DNA of 64,000 nt, taken from NCBI RefSeq assembly GCF_014636775.1, contig NZ_BMEQ01000011.1, forward strand, positions 68,640-132,639, in the 5' to 3' direction. The DNA comes from Kocuria dechangensis. GTDB lineage: Bacteria; Actinomycetota; Actinomycetes; Actinomycetales; Micrococcaceae. A program made the translations under genes and the position numbers. The notes under the pieces are model-generated. The model made no database searches and had not been told where the DNA came from. It was given only the letters and a program-made list of their open reading frames with translations. This document shows positions 21,744 through 30,396 of this stretch, one piece after another (within the stretch, counting starts at the first letter, position 1; every line of letters starts with the position of its first letter).

Positions 21744-21785
21744 GGACGGCCGCGGAGGGACGGCTGCGGAGGGACCGCTGCGCAG
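21744..21785. repeat. Three 14-nt tandem units just after glpF
   Basis: GGACGGCCGCGGAG, GGACGGCTGCGGAG and GGACCGCTGCGCAG follow one another without gaps immediately downstream of the glpF stop. Likely a small slippage array; no function is evident. Confidence 0.6.
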
Positions 21786-21793
21786 GGGCGGGC

Positions 21794-22567
21794 TCAGAAC
21801 ATCCGGTAGGAGCCGCCGGCGAGGATCGCGCCGAGGACGGGGCCGAGGACCGGCACCCAGGAGTAGGACCAGTCGCTGCGGCCCTTGCCGCGGATGGGCA
21901 GCAGGGCGTGGGCGATGCGGGGCCCGAGGTCCCGGGCGGGGTTGATGGCGTAGCCGGTGGGCCCGCCGAGGCTGGCGCCGATGCCGACCACGAGCAGGGC
22001 CACGGCCAGCGGGCCGATCTGGGAGGGGGTGTTGCCGAAGAGGAGGATCACGAGGACGAGCACGAAGGTGCCGATCACCTCGGTGACGACGTTCCACCCG
22101 TAGGAGCGGATGGCGGGGGCGGTGCAGAACACGGCGAGCTTGGCCCCGGGGTCCCCGTCCTCGTCGAAGTGCTTCTTGTACGCCAGGAACGCCAGGACCG
22201 CGCCCAGGAAGGCGCCCGCGAACTCCCCGGCGAAGTAGACGAGCGTGCTGACCGGGGTGACGGCGATCCCGGGAGCGTACTCGGCGGCGCCGCTGGCCCA
22301 CAGCCCCACGGTGACGGCGGGGTTGATGTGGGCCCCGGACTGCCAGCCGACGTACACGCCGGCGAAGACCGCGAGGCCCCAGCCGAAGTTGATCATGAGG
22401 AAGCCGCCTCCCTCCCCCTTGTTCCTGGGGAGCACGGCGTTGGCGACGACGCCGGCGCCGAGCAGGATCAGCGTCGCCGTGCCGGCGACCTCGGACCAGA
22501 ACACGGTGGGCAGGGTGACGGCCCCGGACTCGACCGTCTGCATCAGGAGGGTGGACGTGGGCAGCAC
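21794..22567 (-). CDS. glpF: Glycerol uptake facilitator (aquaglyceroporin)
   Basis: MIP-family channel, 257 aa, with six transmembrane segments and both pore loops. The first NPA box is in [16 protein letters not shown], and the second ([21 protein letters not shown]) has the Asp after NPAR typical of glycerol facilitators rather than water channels. The GTG start at 22567 follows GAGGAG. It sits between glpD (84 bases upstream) and glpK. Confidence 0.95.
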   Translation of the reverse strand: MLPTSTLLMQTVESGAVTLPTVFWSEVAGTATLILLGAGVVANAVLPRNKGEGGGFLMINFGWGLAVFAGVYVGWQSGAHINPAVTVGLWASGAAEYAPGIAVTPVSTLVYFAGEFAGAFLGAVLAFLAYKKHFDEDGDPGAKLAVFCTAPAIRSYGWNVVTEVIGTFVLVLVILLFGNTPSQIGPLAVALLVVGIGASLGGPTGYAINPARDLGPRIAHALLPIRGKGRSDWSYSWVPVLGPVLGAILAGGSYRMF

Positions 22568-22651
22568 TGCGGCTCCTCGGGTGGTGGGTGACGAGGGGTG
22601 GGTGGCGGGCGGGCCGGCCGATCGGCCCGGGGCCCGGTGGGCGGGACCGGC

Positions 22652-24397
22652 TCAGCCGGAGGCGCGGTGGACGAGCTCGAGCACGTCGGGGGCGACGTCC
22701 CGGGCCGCGGCGGCGGCGGCGTCGTCGGCGGTGGCGGCCGCGGCGTCCTCGGCCGCGCAGCGCTCCCGGTAGGCGCGGACCTCGGCGGCTCGCCGCCGCT
22801 CGTCCCAGCCGAGGGCCTCGGCGGCGAGGTCCGCGATCTCCTCGACGGCATCGAGCCCGTGCCGGGGCTGCTCCCACGTGAGGCGGGTGCGGGTGTCGAA
22901 GAGGTCCTCGAGGTGCAGGGCTCCCTCGTGGGTGCAGCCGTGGACGATCTCGGCCCGCAGGTACGGCGCGGCCCCGGCGAGCGGGCGGGCGAGGTCGGGG
23001 CGCTCCTCGACGAGCTCGACGATCTCGGAGATCGCGGAGCCGTAGCGGCCGAGCAGGTGCTGGACCTGCTCCTCGTCCCAGCCGTGGGGGGCCCCGAGGG
23101 CGGCGGCCTGCCGGTGGAGGGCGAGGTAGCCGTCCGCGCCGAGCAGGGGGGTGCGGTCGGTCACCGACGGCACCTGCGCGGCGCGCTCCTCGCCCAGGGC
23201 CAGGTCGACCGCGTCCTCGGCCATCACCCGGTAGGTGGTCAGCTTGCCGCCGGCGATGGAGATCAGCCCCGGAGCGATCTCGGTGACCGTGTGCTCGCGG
23301 GAGATCCTGGTGGACTGGGCCTCCCCGCCCTTCTTGGTGCCCGGCTGGAGCAGGGGGCGCAGGCCGGCGTAGACGCCGATGACGTCGTCGCGGGTCAGCG
23401 GCCGGTCGAGGACCACGTTGGCGTGGTCGATGACGTAGTCGATGTCCTCGCCGGAGGCGACCGGGTCCTCGAGGCCCTGCTCGTAGGGGGTGTCGGTGGT
23501 GCCGATGAGCCAGTACCGCTCCCAGGGGATGACGAACAGCACGGACTTCTCGGTCTGCAGGATCAGCCCGATCTCGCCGCGGATCCGCTCGCGCGGGACG
23601 ACGATGTGGATGCCCTTGGAGGCGAGCACGCGCAGCCCGCCCTCGGCGTGGGCCAGGTCCTGGGTCCGCTCGGTCCACACGCCGGTCGCCGCGATGACCG
23701 TCCGCGCGCGCACCGTGCGCTCCTGGCCCGTCTCCTGGTCGCGCAGGGTCGCGCCGACCACCCGTCCGCTCTCGTCCTTCGGGAAGGCGACGGCCTTCGT
23801 GCGGTTCGCGGCGAGCGCCCCGAAGCGCACGGCGGTGCGGACGATGGTGAGGACCAGGCGGGCGTCGTCCACGCGGCCGTCCCAGTACTGGACGGCGCCG
23901 ACCATCGAGCCGGGCCGGACGTCGGGGAAGGCGCGCCGGATGCCCTTGAGGCCGTAGTGGCGCTGGTAGGGCAGGGTCGCCACCTTGGCGCCGACGTGGG
24001 CCATGGCGTCGTAGAGGCCGATGCCGGCGGCCACGTAGGGGCGCTCCCAGAGGCGGTGGGTGAGCGGGTAGAGGAAGGGGACCGGGCGGACCAGGTGCGG
24101 GGCGAGGAAGTCGAGGAGCAGCTCGCGCTCCCGGAGGGCCTCGGAGACCAGCTTGAAGTCGAGCTGCTGGAGGTAGCGCAGACCGCCGTGGACCAGCTTG
24201 CTGGACCACTGCGACGTGCCGCCGGCCCAGTCCTGGGCCTCGACGATGCCGGTGCGCAGGCCGCGGGTGACGGCGTCCAGGGCGATGCCGGCTCCGGTGA
24301 TGCCCCCGCCGACGACGAGGACGTCGAGCTCGGGCCCGTCGCTCATCTCGGCGAGCGCACGGTCCCGGTCGGTGGCGGAGAGGGTGGGGAGGGACAT
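22652..24397 (-). CDS. glpD: Glycerol-3-phosphate dehydrogenase (FAD, respiratory)
   Basis: Membrane-associated flavoprotein oxidising glycerol-3-phosphate to DHAP and passing electrons to quinone. The FAD dinucleotide fold is DVLVVGGGITGAGIALDAVT, followed by DWAGGTSQWSSKLVHGGLRY, IGTTDTPYE and the SIAGGKLTTYRVMAEDAVD motif. The start ATG 24397 (MSLPTLSATDRDRA, 581 aa) has AGGAG ten bases upstream; the longer frame to 24454 runs into the divergent promoter region. The C-terminal tail is Ala/Asp-rich. It is transcribed divergently from the SorC-type regulator, which probably controls it. Confidence 0.95.
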   Translation of the reverse strand: MSLPTLSATDRDRALAEMSDGPELDVLVVGGGITGAGIALDAVTRGLRTGIVEAQDWAGGTSQWSSKLVHGGLRYLQQLDFKLVSEALRERELLLDFLAPHLVRPVPFLYPLTHRLWERPYVAAGIGLYDAMAHVGAKVATLPYQRHYGLKGIRRAFPDVRPGSMVGAVQYWDGRVDDARLVLTIVRTAVRFGALAANRTKAVAFPKDESGRVVGATLRDQETGQERTVRARTVIAATGVWTERTQDLAHAEGGLRVLASKGIHIVVPRERIRGEIGLILQTEKSVLFVIPWERYWLIGTTDTPYEQGLEDPVASGEDIDYVIDHANVVLDRPLTRDDVIGVYAGLRPLLQPGTKKGGEAQSTRISREHTVTEIAPGLISIAGGKLTTYRVMAEDAVDLALGEERAAQVPSVTDRTPLLGADGYLALHRQAAALGAPHGWDEEQVQHLLGRYGSAISEIVELVEERPDLARPLAGAAPYLRAEIVHGCTHEGALHLEDLFDTRTRLTWEQPRHGLDAVEEIADLAAEALGWDERRRAAEVRAYRERCAAEDAAAATADDAAAAAARDVAPDVLELVHRASG

Positions 24398-24438
24398 GGT
24401 GTCGTGCTCCTGTGGTCGGCCGGGGCGGGTGGCCCCGG

Positions 24439-24480
24439 GTGTGCTGTGCCTCACACTCTTCTCCCGATTGCACCTATGCT
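24439..24480. promoter_or_regulatory. Divergent glpD / regulator control region with candidate operator
   Basis: The 122-base gap between the two starts contains an inverted repeat GTGTG-N8-CACAC (24439-24456) and, for the regulator, a -10-like TATGCT (24475-24480) spaced 18 bases from TCACAC. The repeat would lie across the glpD promoter. This is a candidate operator only. Confidence 0.35.
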
Positions 24481-24519
24481 CAACCTGGATGAACAGACGT
24501 GCAGAAGGAGGGGTTGCAG

Positions 24520-25476
24520 GTGCACGGAGATGCCGAGCTGCACCACGCGGCGGAGCTGTACTGGGTGCAGGGCATGACGATGGAGGCGGTGGCCGACCGG
24601 TTCGGGGTCTCGCGCCCCACGGTGTCGCGGATGCTGCAGGCCGCCCGGGACCGGGGGATCGTGCGGATCACGCTCTCCGCTCCCCCTGCGGCGGGCCACG
24701 AGGTGTCCCGGCGGCTGCGGGAGGTGTTCGGGGTCACCGCGCACGTGGCCGGGACCGCGCGCGCCGCCACGGAGCCGCAGCGGCTGGAGTCGGTGGCCCG
24801 GTCCGCCGCGGCGCTGCTCGCGGACTGGTTCGGGGACGGGACGACGCTGGCCGTCGCCTGGGGGACGACGACGTCGGCCGTGGCGGCGCACCTGCAGCCG
24901 AAGCCGACGCGGGACGCCGTCGTGGTGCAGATGAACGGGGCGGTGAGCGCGCGCTCGCCGCTGACGGCGCAGTCGCCGGCTCTGCTGGGGCAGATGTCCT
25001 CGGCCTTCGGGGCGTCGCTGCTGCCGTTCCCCACCCCGGCGTTCTTCGACGACGAGCGCACCCGCACCCTGATGTGGCAGGAGTCGACCGTCCGGCGGGT
25101 GCTGGCGGTGCGCAACGCCGCGGACCTCGCCGTGTTCAGCGTGGGGGCGTTCCGCGGGCCGATGATCTCCCAGGTCTACAGCGGCGACTACCTCGACGAG
25201 GACGCCCTGCGGGAGCTCGCGGCCCACCGGGTGGTGGGCGACGTGTGCACGGTGTTCCTGCGGGAGGACGGCACCTACGCGGACATCGGCCTCAACCGCC
25301 GCGCCACCGGGCCCACGCCGCTGGAGCTGCGCCGGATCCCCCGGCGGCTGTGCGTGGTCTCCGGGGACCACAAGGTGCCGGGGGTGATCGGGGCGCTGCG
25401 GGCCGGGGTGGTGACGGACCTCGTCATCGACGAGCGCACGGCCGACGCCGTGCTGCGCCGGCTCTCCGGGCGGTGA
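24520..25476 (+). CDS. SorC/DeoR-type sugar-binding transcriptional regulator of the glp genes
   Basis: Protein of 318 aa with an N-terminal helix-turn-helix (VADRFGVSRPTVSRMLQAAR) and a C-terminal SorC sugar-phosphate-binding domain: AVAWGTTTSAVAAHL, VFSVGAFRG, GDVCTVFLREDG and CVVSGDHKVPGVIGALRAGV. The start is set at GTG 24520 because AAGGAGG (24505-24511) lies eight bases upstream. The GTG at 24499 would precede this ribosome site. It is divergent from glpD-glpF-glpK, so it likely senses glycerol-3-phosphate or a related phosphate ester (inference from position). It is not the classical GlpR. Confidence 0.88.
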   Translation: MHGDAELHHAAELYWVQGMTMEAVADRFGVSRPTVSRMLQAARDRGIVRITLSAPPAAGHEVSRRLREVFGVTAHVAGTARAATEPQRLESVARSAAALLADWFGDGTTLAVAWGTTTSAVAAHLQPKPTRDAVVVQMNGAVSARSPLTAQSPALLGQMSSAFGASLLPFPTPAFFDDERTRTLMWQESTVRRVLAVRNAADLAVFSVGAFRGPMISQVYSGDYLDEDALRELAAHRVVGDVCTVFLREDGTYADIGLNRRATGPTPLELRRIPRRLCVVSGDHKVPGVIGALRAGVVTDLVIDERTADAVLRRLSGR

Positions 25477-25480
25477 GCCG

Positions 25481-27001
25481 CTACCGGCCCCGGACGATGC
25501 CGCGCAGGATGCCGAGCCGGTGGGCGATCTCCCGCTCGCGGCCGTGCTCGGTGGGCCGGTAGTAGTCCGTGCCGACGAGCTCGTCCGGCGGGTACTGCTG
25601 CGCCGCCACCCCGTTGGGCTCGTCGTGGGAGTACACGTAGCCGCGGCCGTGGCCCAGCTGCCCGGCCCCCGGGTAGTGGGCGTCGCGCAGGTGCAGGGGC
25701 ACCGGACCGGCCCGGCCGGCGCGGACGTCGGCGATCGCCTCGTTGATCGCGGTGTACGCGGCGTTGGACTTCGGCGCGGTCGCCAGGTGCGCGACGGCCT
25801 GGGCCAGGGGGATCCGGCCCTCGGGCATGCCGATGAGCTGGACGGCGTCGGCGGCGGCCACGGCCGTCTGCAGCGCGGAGGGGTCGGCCATCCCGATGTC
25901 CTCGGACGCGGAGATGATCAGCCGGCGGGCGATGAACCGCGGATCCTCCCCGGCCTCGATCATCCGTGCCAGGTAGTGCATGGCCGCGTCCACGTCGGAG
26001 CCGCGGATCGACTTGATGAACGCGCTGACCACGTCGTAGTGCTGGTCCCCGTTCCTGTCGTAGCGCACGGCCGCCCGGTCGAGGGCCTCCTCCGCGTGCT
26101 CCCGGGTGATGACGGGCACCCGGCGCGCCACGGCGCCGGTGTCCTCGCGGTCCCCGCCGTCCCCGTTGTCGTCGCCGTCCGCGTCGTCGCCGTCCGCGTC
26201 GTGGCCGTCGTCCAGCTCGGAGAACGCGACCCCGGCCGCCGCCTCCAGGGAGGTCAGCGCCTTCCGGGCATCGCCGCCGCACAGGTCCAGGATGTGCTCG
26301 CGCGCCTCCTCGGACAGCTCCACCTCGGCGTTGAGGCCCCGGGGGTCGACGACCGCGCGGTCCAGCAGCGCCGCGATGTCGGCGCGCTCCAGCGGCTGCA
26401 GCGTCAGCAGCAGCGAGCGCGAGAGCAGGGGCGAGATCACGGAGAAGGACGGGTTCTCGGTGGTCGCCGCCACGAGCACCACCCAGCGGTTCTCCACCCC
26501 CGGCAGCAGCGCGTCCTGCTGGGCCTTGGTGAAGCGGTGGATCTCGTCGAGGAACAGCACGGTGGTGCGCCCGTGCAGGTCCCGGTCGGTGAGCGCCTCG
26601 TCCATCACGCGGCGCACGTCCTTGACCCCGGCGGTGATGGCCGAGAGCTCCACGAACTTCCGGGACACCCCGCGCGCGATGACGTGGGCCAGGGTCGTCT
26701 TGCCCGTCCCGGGCGGGCCCCACAGGATGATCGACGACGGTCCCGCCGGGCCCCGGTCCTGCCCCGCCAGGACCCGCAGCGGCGAGCCGGGCTTCAGGAG
26801 GTGCTGCTGGCCCACGACCTCGTCGAGGGTGCGCGGGCGCATCCGCACCGCCAGCGGGGCGCGGCTGCGGGACCGGCGGGAGCGGCCCCCGGGGCGCACG
26901 GGCGCCGCGGGGTCGTCGCGGTCGCCGTCCTGGCCGGTGCTCCGGTCGCCGTGGGCGCCGGGATCGGGGGTCTCGAGGTCGTCGAAGAGGGAGCCGGTCA
27001 C
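25481..27001 (-). CDS. rarA: Replication-associated recombination protein RarA (MgsA)
   Basis: Clamp-loader-like AAA+ ATPase acting at stalled forks. [15 protein letters not shown], Walker [17 protein letters not shown], Walker [12 protein letters not shown], sensor [20 protein letters not shown], and a C-terminal tetramerisation part with [20 protein letters not shown] and VYSHDEPNG. Its 506 aa exceed the usual 440-460. The excess comes from an Arg/Asp-rich N-terminus and an acidic insertion of about 25 residues ([20 protein letters not shown]) after the lid region, coded by a 15-nt tandem repeat at 26168-26212. It is convergent with the SorC gene, four bases apart. Confidence 0.95.
   Translation of the reverse strand: MTGSLFDDLETPDPGAHGDRSTGQDGDRDDPAAPVRPGGRSRRSRSRAPLAVRMRPRTLDEVVGQQHLLKPGSPLRVLAGQDRGPAGPSSIILWGPPGTGKTTLAHVIARGVSRKFVELSAITAGVKDVRRVMDEALTDRDLHGRTTVLFLDEIHRFTKAQQDALLPGVENRWVVLVAATTENPSFSVISPLLSRSLLLTLQPLERADIAALLDRAVVDPRGLNAEVELSEEAREHILDLCGGDARKALTSLEAAAGVAFSELDDGHDADGDDADGDDNGDGGDREDTGAVARRVPVITREHAEEALDRAAVRYDRNGDQHYDVVSAFIKSIRGSDVDAAMHYLARMIEAGEDPRFIARRLIISASEDIGMADPSALQTAVAAADAVQLIGMPEGRIPLAQAVAHLATAPKSNAAYTAINEAIADVRAGRAGPVPLHLRDAHYPGAGQLGHGRGYVYSHDEPNGVAAQQYPPDELVGTDYYRPTEHGREREIAHRLGILRGIVRGR
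26168..26212. repeat. 15-nt in-frame tandem repeat inside rarA
   Basis: GTCGTCGCCGTCCGC occurs twice in direct succession (26168-26182, 26183-26197) with a third diverged copy. It encodes the acidic DADGD-type insertion of RarA, so the copy number can change without shifting the frame. Confidence 0.6.
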
Positions 27002-27010
27002 CCCTCCAGG

Positions 27011-28405
27011 CTAGCGACTGTCCTGCGGCGGCCGGCCGCCCCCCGGTCTCACCGGTGCCCCCCCGGTCACGGAGGGGCCGCCCGGCACCAGCCGGCGGGC
27101 GCCGTGCACCGCGGCCCCGACCCCCCGCTCCAGGGGCCCCTGCCCCAGCGAGCGCCGCCAGGCCACCGCGAACAGCACCGCGGCCGCCAGCTGGATCGAG
27201 AACCACAGGTAGGGGTGGTCGTAGTGGACCTCGAGGGACAGCGCCACCAGGTGCGCGGTGTACAGGCTCAGGGTCATCCCGCCCATCGCCGCCAACGGCA
27301 GCAGCCACCCCCCGGCACCGCGGGAGACCAGCAGGAAGAAGCCCAGCACCGCCAGGCCCACCCCCAGGCTCGCCGCGATGGCGAACGGGGTGTTGGAGTG
27401 CGGGGTGTCGATCACCAGCCACCACGCCGTGGAGCCGGCCGGCTGGTCCGGCCCCCAGAGCAGGGCCTCCGCCAGTCCCTCCTCGTCCACCCCGGGGCTG
27501 TCCAGCAGCTGCTGGTAGCCGCCGGCGACGTGGAGCAGGACGTAGGAGCCCGCCCGGGCCAGGAGCGTCGTCCCCAGGCCCACCACCAGCAGCCGGAGCT
27601 GGACCTCCCTCCGGCGCAGGTCCAGCCGGCCCACGCCGAGTCCGACGAGCAGGTAGGTCGCGTAGGTCAGGCCCGGATAGGTGCCTGTCAGCACCAGCTG
27701 CGCGAGCGTGGCCCCCGGCTCCGCCAGCAGGTCCGTGACCGTGGGGTTCCCGGAGACGAACTCGGGCAGCGACTCCCCCGCCCCCCAGATGAGCACGGGG
27801 GCGCCGAGGCCGAAGCCGGCCGCCGCGGCGAACAGCGCCCCGGCCCCCAGCCCCAGGAACGGCAGGGCGAGCAGGAAGAAGACCCCGTAGTAGATCAGGA
27901 TGTTGTCCGCCGGGGCGTCCTCCGGCATGAGGTAGCCGATGCCCAGGCCCACCAGGGCGATCAGCAGCGCGCGCACCGTCAGTCCCACCCGGTCGCGGGT
28001 CAGGTCCCGCCCCTCGTGCGGGTGCCGGCCGCCGGTGGTCAGGCCCAGCCCGACCCCGGCCAGCAGGGCGAACAGCGCCGCGGAGTCCCCGGAGAACAGG
28101 ATGTAGGACCAGGTCGGCTCGTCGTCCGCGTAGTCCCAGGACGGCAGGATGTGGACGGACATCAGCCCGATCAGGGCCAGTCCGCGGGCCGCGTCGACGC
28201 CTGTCAGCCGTCGTCCCCGCCCGACGGGAGCGCTCCCGGCCCCCGCGCGGGAGGGCTCCTCCGTCCGTGCGGACCGTCCCATGGCTTCCCCCGTCGCCCG
28301 GGCCACCTCCCGGACCACGAGGTCCCGGCCGGTGGCCGTGCCCGGAGCACCGGTGCACCGGCGCCCCTCGCGCCCAGGGTGCCAGCCGGACGCTGAGAGT
28401 TTCAT
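27011..28405 (-). CDS. DUF418/heparan-acetyltransferase-like integral membrane protein
   Basis: Polytopic membrane protein of 464 aa with about ten hydrophobic segments. After a basic cytoplasmic lead it has [20 protein letters not shown], the signature of the YeiB/DUF418 and heparan-alpha-glucosaminide acetyltransferase-like families, then [21 protein letters not shown]-terminal segments ([20 protein letters not shown]) match the DUF418 end. The substrate is unknown. The ATG at 28405 overlaps the dtd stop as ATGA, so I use it; an ATG at 28282 would give a tighter fit to the family N-terminus. It follows dtd and precedes rarA. Confidence 0.78.
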   Translation of the reverse strand: MKLSASGWHPGREGRRCTGAPGTATGRDLVVREVARATGEAMGRSARTEEPSRAGAGSAPVGRGRRLTGVDAARGLALIGLMSVHILPSWDYADDEPTWSYILFSGDSAALFALLAGVGLGLTTGGRHPHEGRDLTRDRVGLTVRALLIALVGLGIGYLMPEDAPADNILIYYGVFFLLALPFLGLGAGALFAAAAGFGLGAPVLIWGAGESLPEFVSGNPTVTDLLAEPGATLAQLVLTGTYPGLTYATYLLVGLGVGRLDLRRREVQLRLLVVGLGTTLLARAGSYVLLHVAGGYQQLLDSPGVDEEGLAEALLWGPDQPAGSTAWWLVIDTPHSNTPFAIAASLGVGLAVLGFFLLVSRGAGGWLLPLAAMGGMTLSLYTAHLVALSLEVHYDHPYLWFSIQLAAAVLFAVAWRRSLGQGPLERGVGAAVHGARRLVPGGPSVTGGAPVRPGGGRPPQDSR

Positions 28406-28857
28406 GAGGACCGCCGGGGCCGCTCCAGCTCCGCGCTGTCCAGGATCACGGTGAAGGGCCCGTCGTTGACGAGCTCCACCTGCATCTCGGCCCCGAACCG
28501 GCCGGTCTCCACGCGGGCGCCCAGGTCCCGCAGCGCCTGCACGTAGGCGTCGAACAGCGGCTCGGAGACGGGACCGGGAGCGGCCGCGGACCACGACGGG
28601 CGCCGGCCCCTCCGGGCGTCGCCGTAGAGGGTGAACTGGCTGACCGCCAGGACCGGGGCGGCGAGGTCGGCGCACGAGCGCTCGCCCGCCAGCAGCCGCA
28701 GGGTCCAGGTCTTCTCGGCCAGCCTCGCGGCGACGGCGGCGTCGTCGTCGTGGGTCACGCCCACCAGGGCCACGAGGCCCGGCCCGTCGAAGGCCCCCAC
28801 CGTCTCGCCGCCGACGCTCACGGCGGCCCGGGTCACTCTCTGCAGAACGATGCGCAT
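28402..28857 (-). CDS. dtd: D-aminoacyl-tRNA deacylase
   Basis: Hydrolyses D-amino acids mischarged on tRNA. The 151-aa protein starts [20 protein letters not shown] and has the [17 protein letters not shown] catalytic motif (the SQFTL box) and the Gly-cisPro signature region near its end, here [12 protein letters not shown] (family NxGPVT). GPFT replaces the usual GPVT, a conservative change. The start ATG 28857 matches family length; the frame extends further upstream without support. Confidence 0.93.
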   Translation of the reverse strand: MRIVLQRVTRAAVSVGGETVGAFDGPGLVALVGVTHDDDAAVAARLAEKTWTLRLLAGERSCADLAAPVLAVSQFTLYGDARRGRRPSWSAAAPGPVSEPLFDAYVQALRDLGARVETGRFGAEMQVELVNDGPFTVILDSAELERPRRSS

Positions 28858-28913
28858 GCGCCCCAGTCCACCACACGGCCGGCGGCGCCCGGGACCGCCG
28901 CTAGTCCCGTCCC

Positions 28914-29513
28914 ATGGACGACACGCGCGGCGCGGCACGGCTCAGCACCCTGGTGGCCGAGGCGTTCGCGCCGGCCCCGCTCGTGCTCTCCCTGCTGGTG
29001 CTCGCCGGCTGGTCCGGGGCCGGGTGGCCGGGCGCGCTGTGGGGGCTCGGCACGGCGCTGGTCGTGGCCTCCCTGCCGATGCTGGTGCTGCGCGTGCTGG
29101 CCCGGCGCGGGCTCGTGGACGGGCACTTCGTGCGGACCCGGGCGCAGCGGCTGCCGGTCTACGCCGCCACGGGGGCGCTGACCGCGCTCGTGGGGGGGGC
29201 GCAGGTGGCGCTCGGGGCGCCGCCCGTCGTGCCGCTGACCACGGCGTTCGTGCTGGGGGGCATCCTCGTGCTGCTGGTGGTGACCCTGCGGTGGAAGGTC
29301 TCGGCCCACGTGGCGATGGCCGCATGCTGGGCCGTGGCGATCGGCGTCCTCGTGGTGCCGTGGGCCGCCGCGCCGGCCACGGCGGTGCCGCTGGCCGTGG
29401 CCGTGTCCCGGGTGCGCACCGGCGACCACACCCCGGCCCAGGCGGTGGCCGGGGCCCTCATCGGGCTCCTGATCGGCCTGGGCTACGCCGCGGCGGCGGA
29501 CCGGGTGCTCTGA
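28914..29513 (+). CDS. PAP2-like membrane phosphatase family protein
   Basis: Integral membrane protein of 199 aa with about five hydrophobic segments. Two of the three phosphatase motifs can be recognised: [15 protein letters not shown] (form of PSGH) and [20 protein letters not shown] (form of SRxxxxxH). The first motif (KxxxxxxRP) is weak, with RTRAQRLP at its place. It could be a lipid phosphate phosphatase or a non-catalytic relative. It is divergent from dtd and ends ten bases from the convergent MDMPI-fold gene. Confidence 0.7.
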   Translation: MDDTRGAARLSTLVAEAFAPAPLVLSLLVLAGWSGAGWPGALWGLGTALVVASLPMLVLRVLARRGLVDGHFVRTRAQRLPVYAATGALTALVGGAQVALGAPPVVPLTTAFVLGGILVLLVVTLRWKVSAHVAMAACWAVAIGVLVVPWAAAPATAVPLAVAVSRVRTGDHTPAQAVAGALIGLLIGLGYAAAADRVL

Positions 29514-29523
29514 GCGCAGCCGC

Positions 29524-30168
29524 TCAGGGCAGGACGGAGAACCCGGCGGGGAGGGGCCGGCGCCCGGTGAGGGCCAGCAGGACGTCGGGGACGCGCCCGC
29601 TCTCATGGGCGATCTCCATCGCCGTCCGGGTCGCGTCCGCCAGGACGTGGTCGGGCGGGCGGATCTCCAGTCCGCAGGCGGAGCACAGGTCGAGCCCGTG
29701 CACGGCGAGCTCGAACGTGCGGGTGGGGAGGTAGGCGTTGAGCCGCATGCCGCCCACGACGGTGCGGATGACGGGGTCCTCCGGCACGGGGAAGCGCGCC
29801 AGGGCGGCCCGTGCCCGCTCGAGGGCCGTGCGCACGGCCGCCGCGGGGTCGTCGCCGAGGTCCTGGCCGGCGGCGACGCCCCGGGCCTCGACCTCCTGCG
29901 GGGTGGTCGCCCGCGCGGACAGCGCGTAGTACTGGCCCGGGCTGGTGCACACCTCCTGCGCCTCGGGCTCGTCGAGGTAGCGGGTGAGGGTGGTCAGGGC
30001 GCGGTTGGTGTGGCCGACGAGGGACCGGACGTCCCAGGCGCCCAGGGCCGGGGTGGCCCACTGGTCGGGCGCGATGTCGGCGACGAGCTCGGCGAAGCAG
30101 GCCCCGGCGTTCTCGAAGGCCGTGCGGGTCAGGGCGGGGTCTCGGTCGGTGGCAGGGTGACGGGTCAT
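29524..30168 (-). CDS. Maleylpyruvate isomerase-fold (DinB-like) protein, probably mycothiol-dependent family
   Basis: Protein of 214 aa with the N-terminal MDMPI/DinB-type four-helix domain. TPALGAWDVRSLVGHTNRAL carries the metal-ligand His of the bundle, and a second conserved segment is YLPTRTFELAVHGLDLCSAC with the other ligand His (HGLD). Relatives use mycothiol as thiol cofactor, which fits an actinobacterium, but the substrate is not predictable. The ATG at 30168 was chosen as it starts just before the domain. An upstream GTG-extended frame is unsupported. Confidence 0.75.
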   Translation of the reverse strand: MTRHPATDRDPALTRTAFENAGACFAELVADIAPDQWATPALGAWDVRSLVGHTNRALTTLTRYLDEPEAQEVCTSPGQYYALSARATTPQEVEARGVAAGQDLGDDPAAAVRTALERARAALARFPVPEDPVIRTVVGGMRLNAYLPTRTFELAVHGLDLCSACGLEIRPPDHVLADATRTAMEIAHESGRVPDVLLALTGRRPLPAGFSVLP

Positions 30169-30347
30169 GGGGGCCCCCTCGGTGGCGGTGCCGTCGGGAC
30201 GACGGCCGTCCGCGCCCCATGATGGACGACATCGACCGCCCGCGCACCCCTCACGCCCCGATCCGGGGGTGCGGGCCGTCACGGACGGTCATCTGCCCCG
30301 GCCGGGGCTCCGGCGGCGGCCCTCCCTTCCTCCCGAGGACGACGGGA

Positions 30348-30376
30348 CCGGGACCGTCGCGGTGCGTCGGTCCCGG
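30348..30376. terminator. Hairpin downstream of aspS
   Basis: CCGGGACCG and CGGTCCCGG arms (9 bp) with an 11-nt loop, 20 bases past the aspS stop. The rest of the gap to the MDMPI-type gene (30169-30347) shows no supported gene. Confidence 0.45.
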
Positions 30377-30396
30377 CCGCGGGGTTGCTCTGCCGG

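Noticed and set aside
29524..30282. Longer form of the MDMPI-fold protein
   Set aside because: The extra 38 residues have no family similarity and no ribosome site; ATG 30168 fits the domain start.
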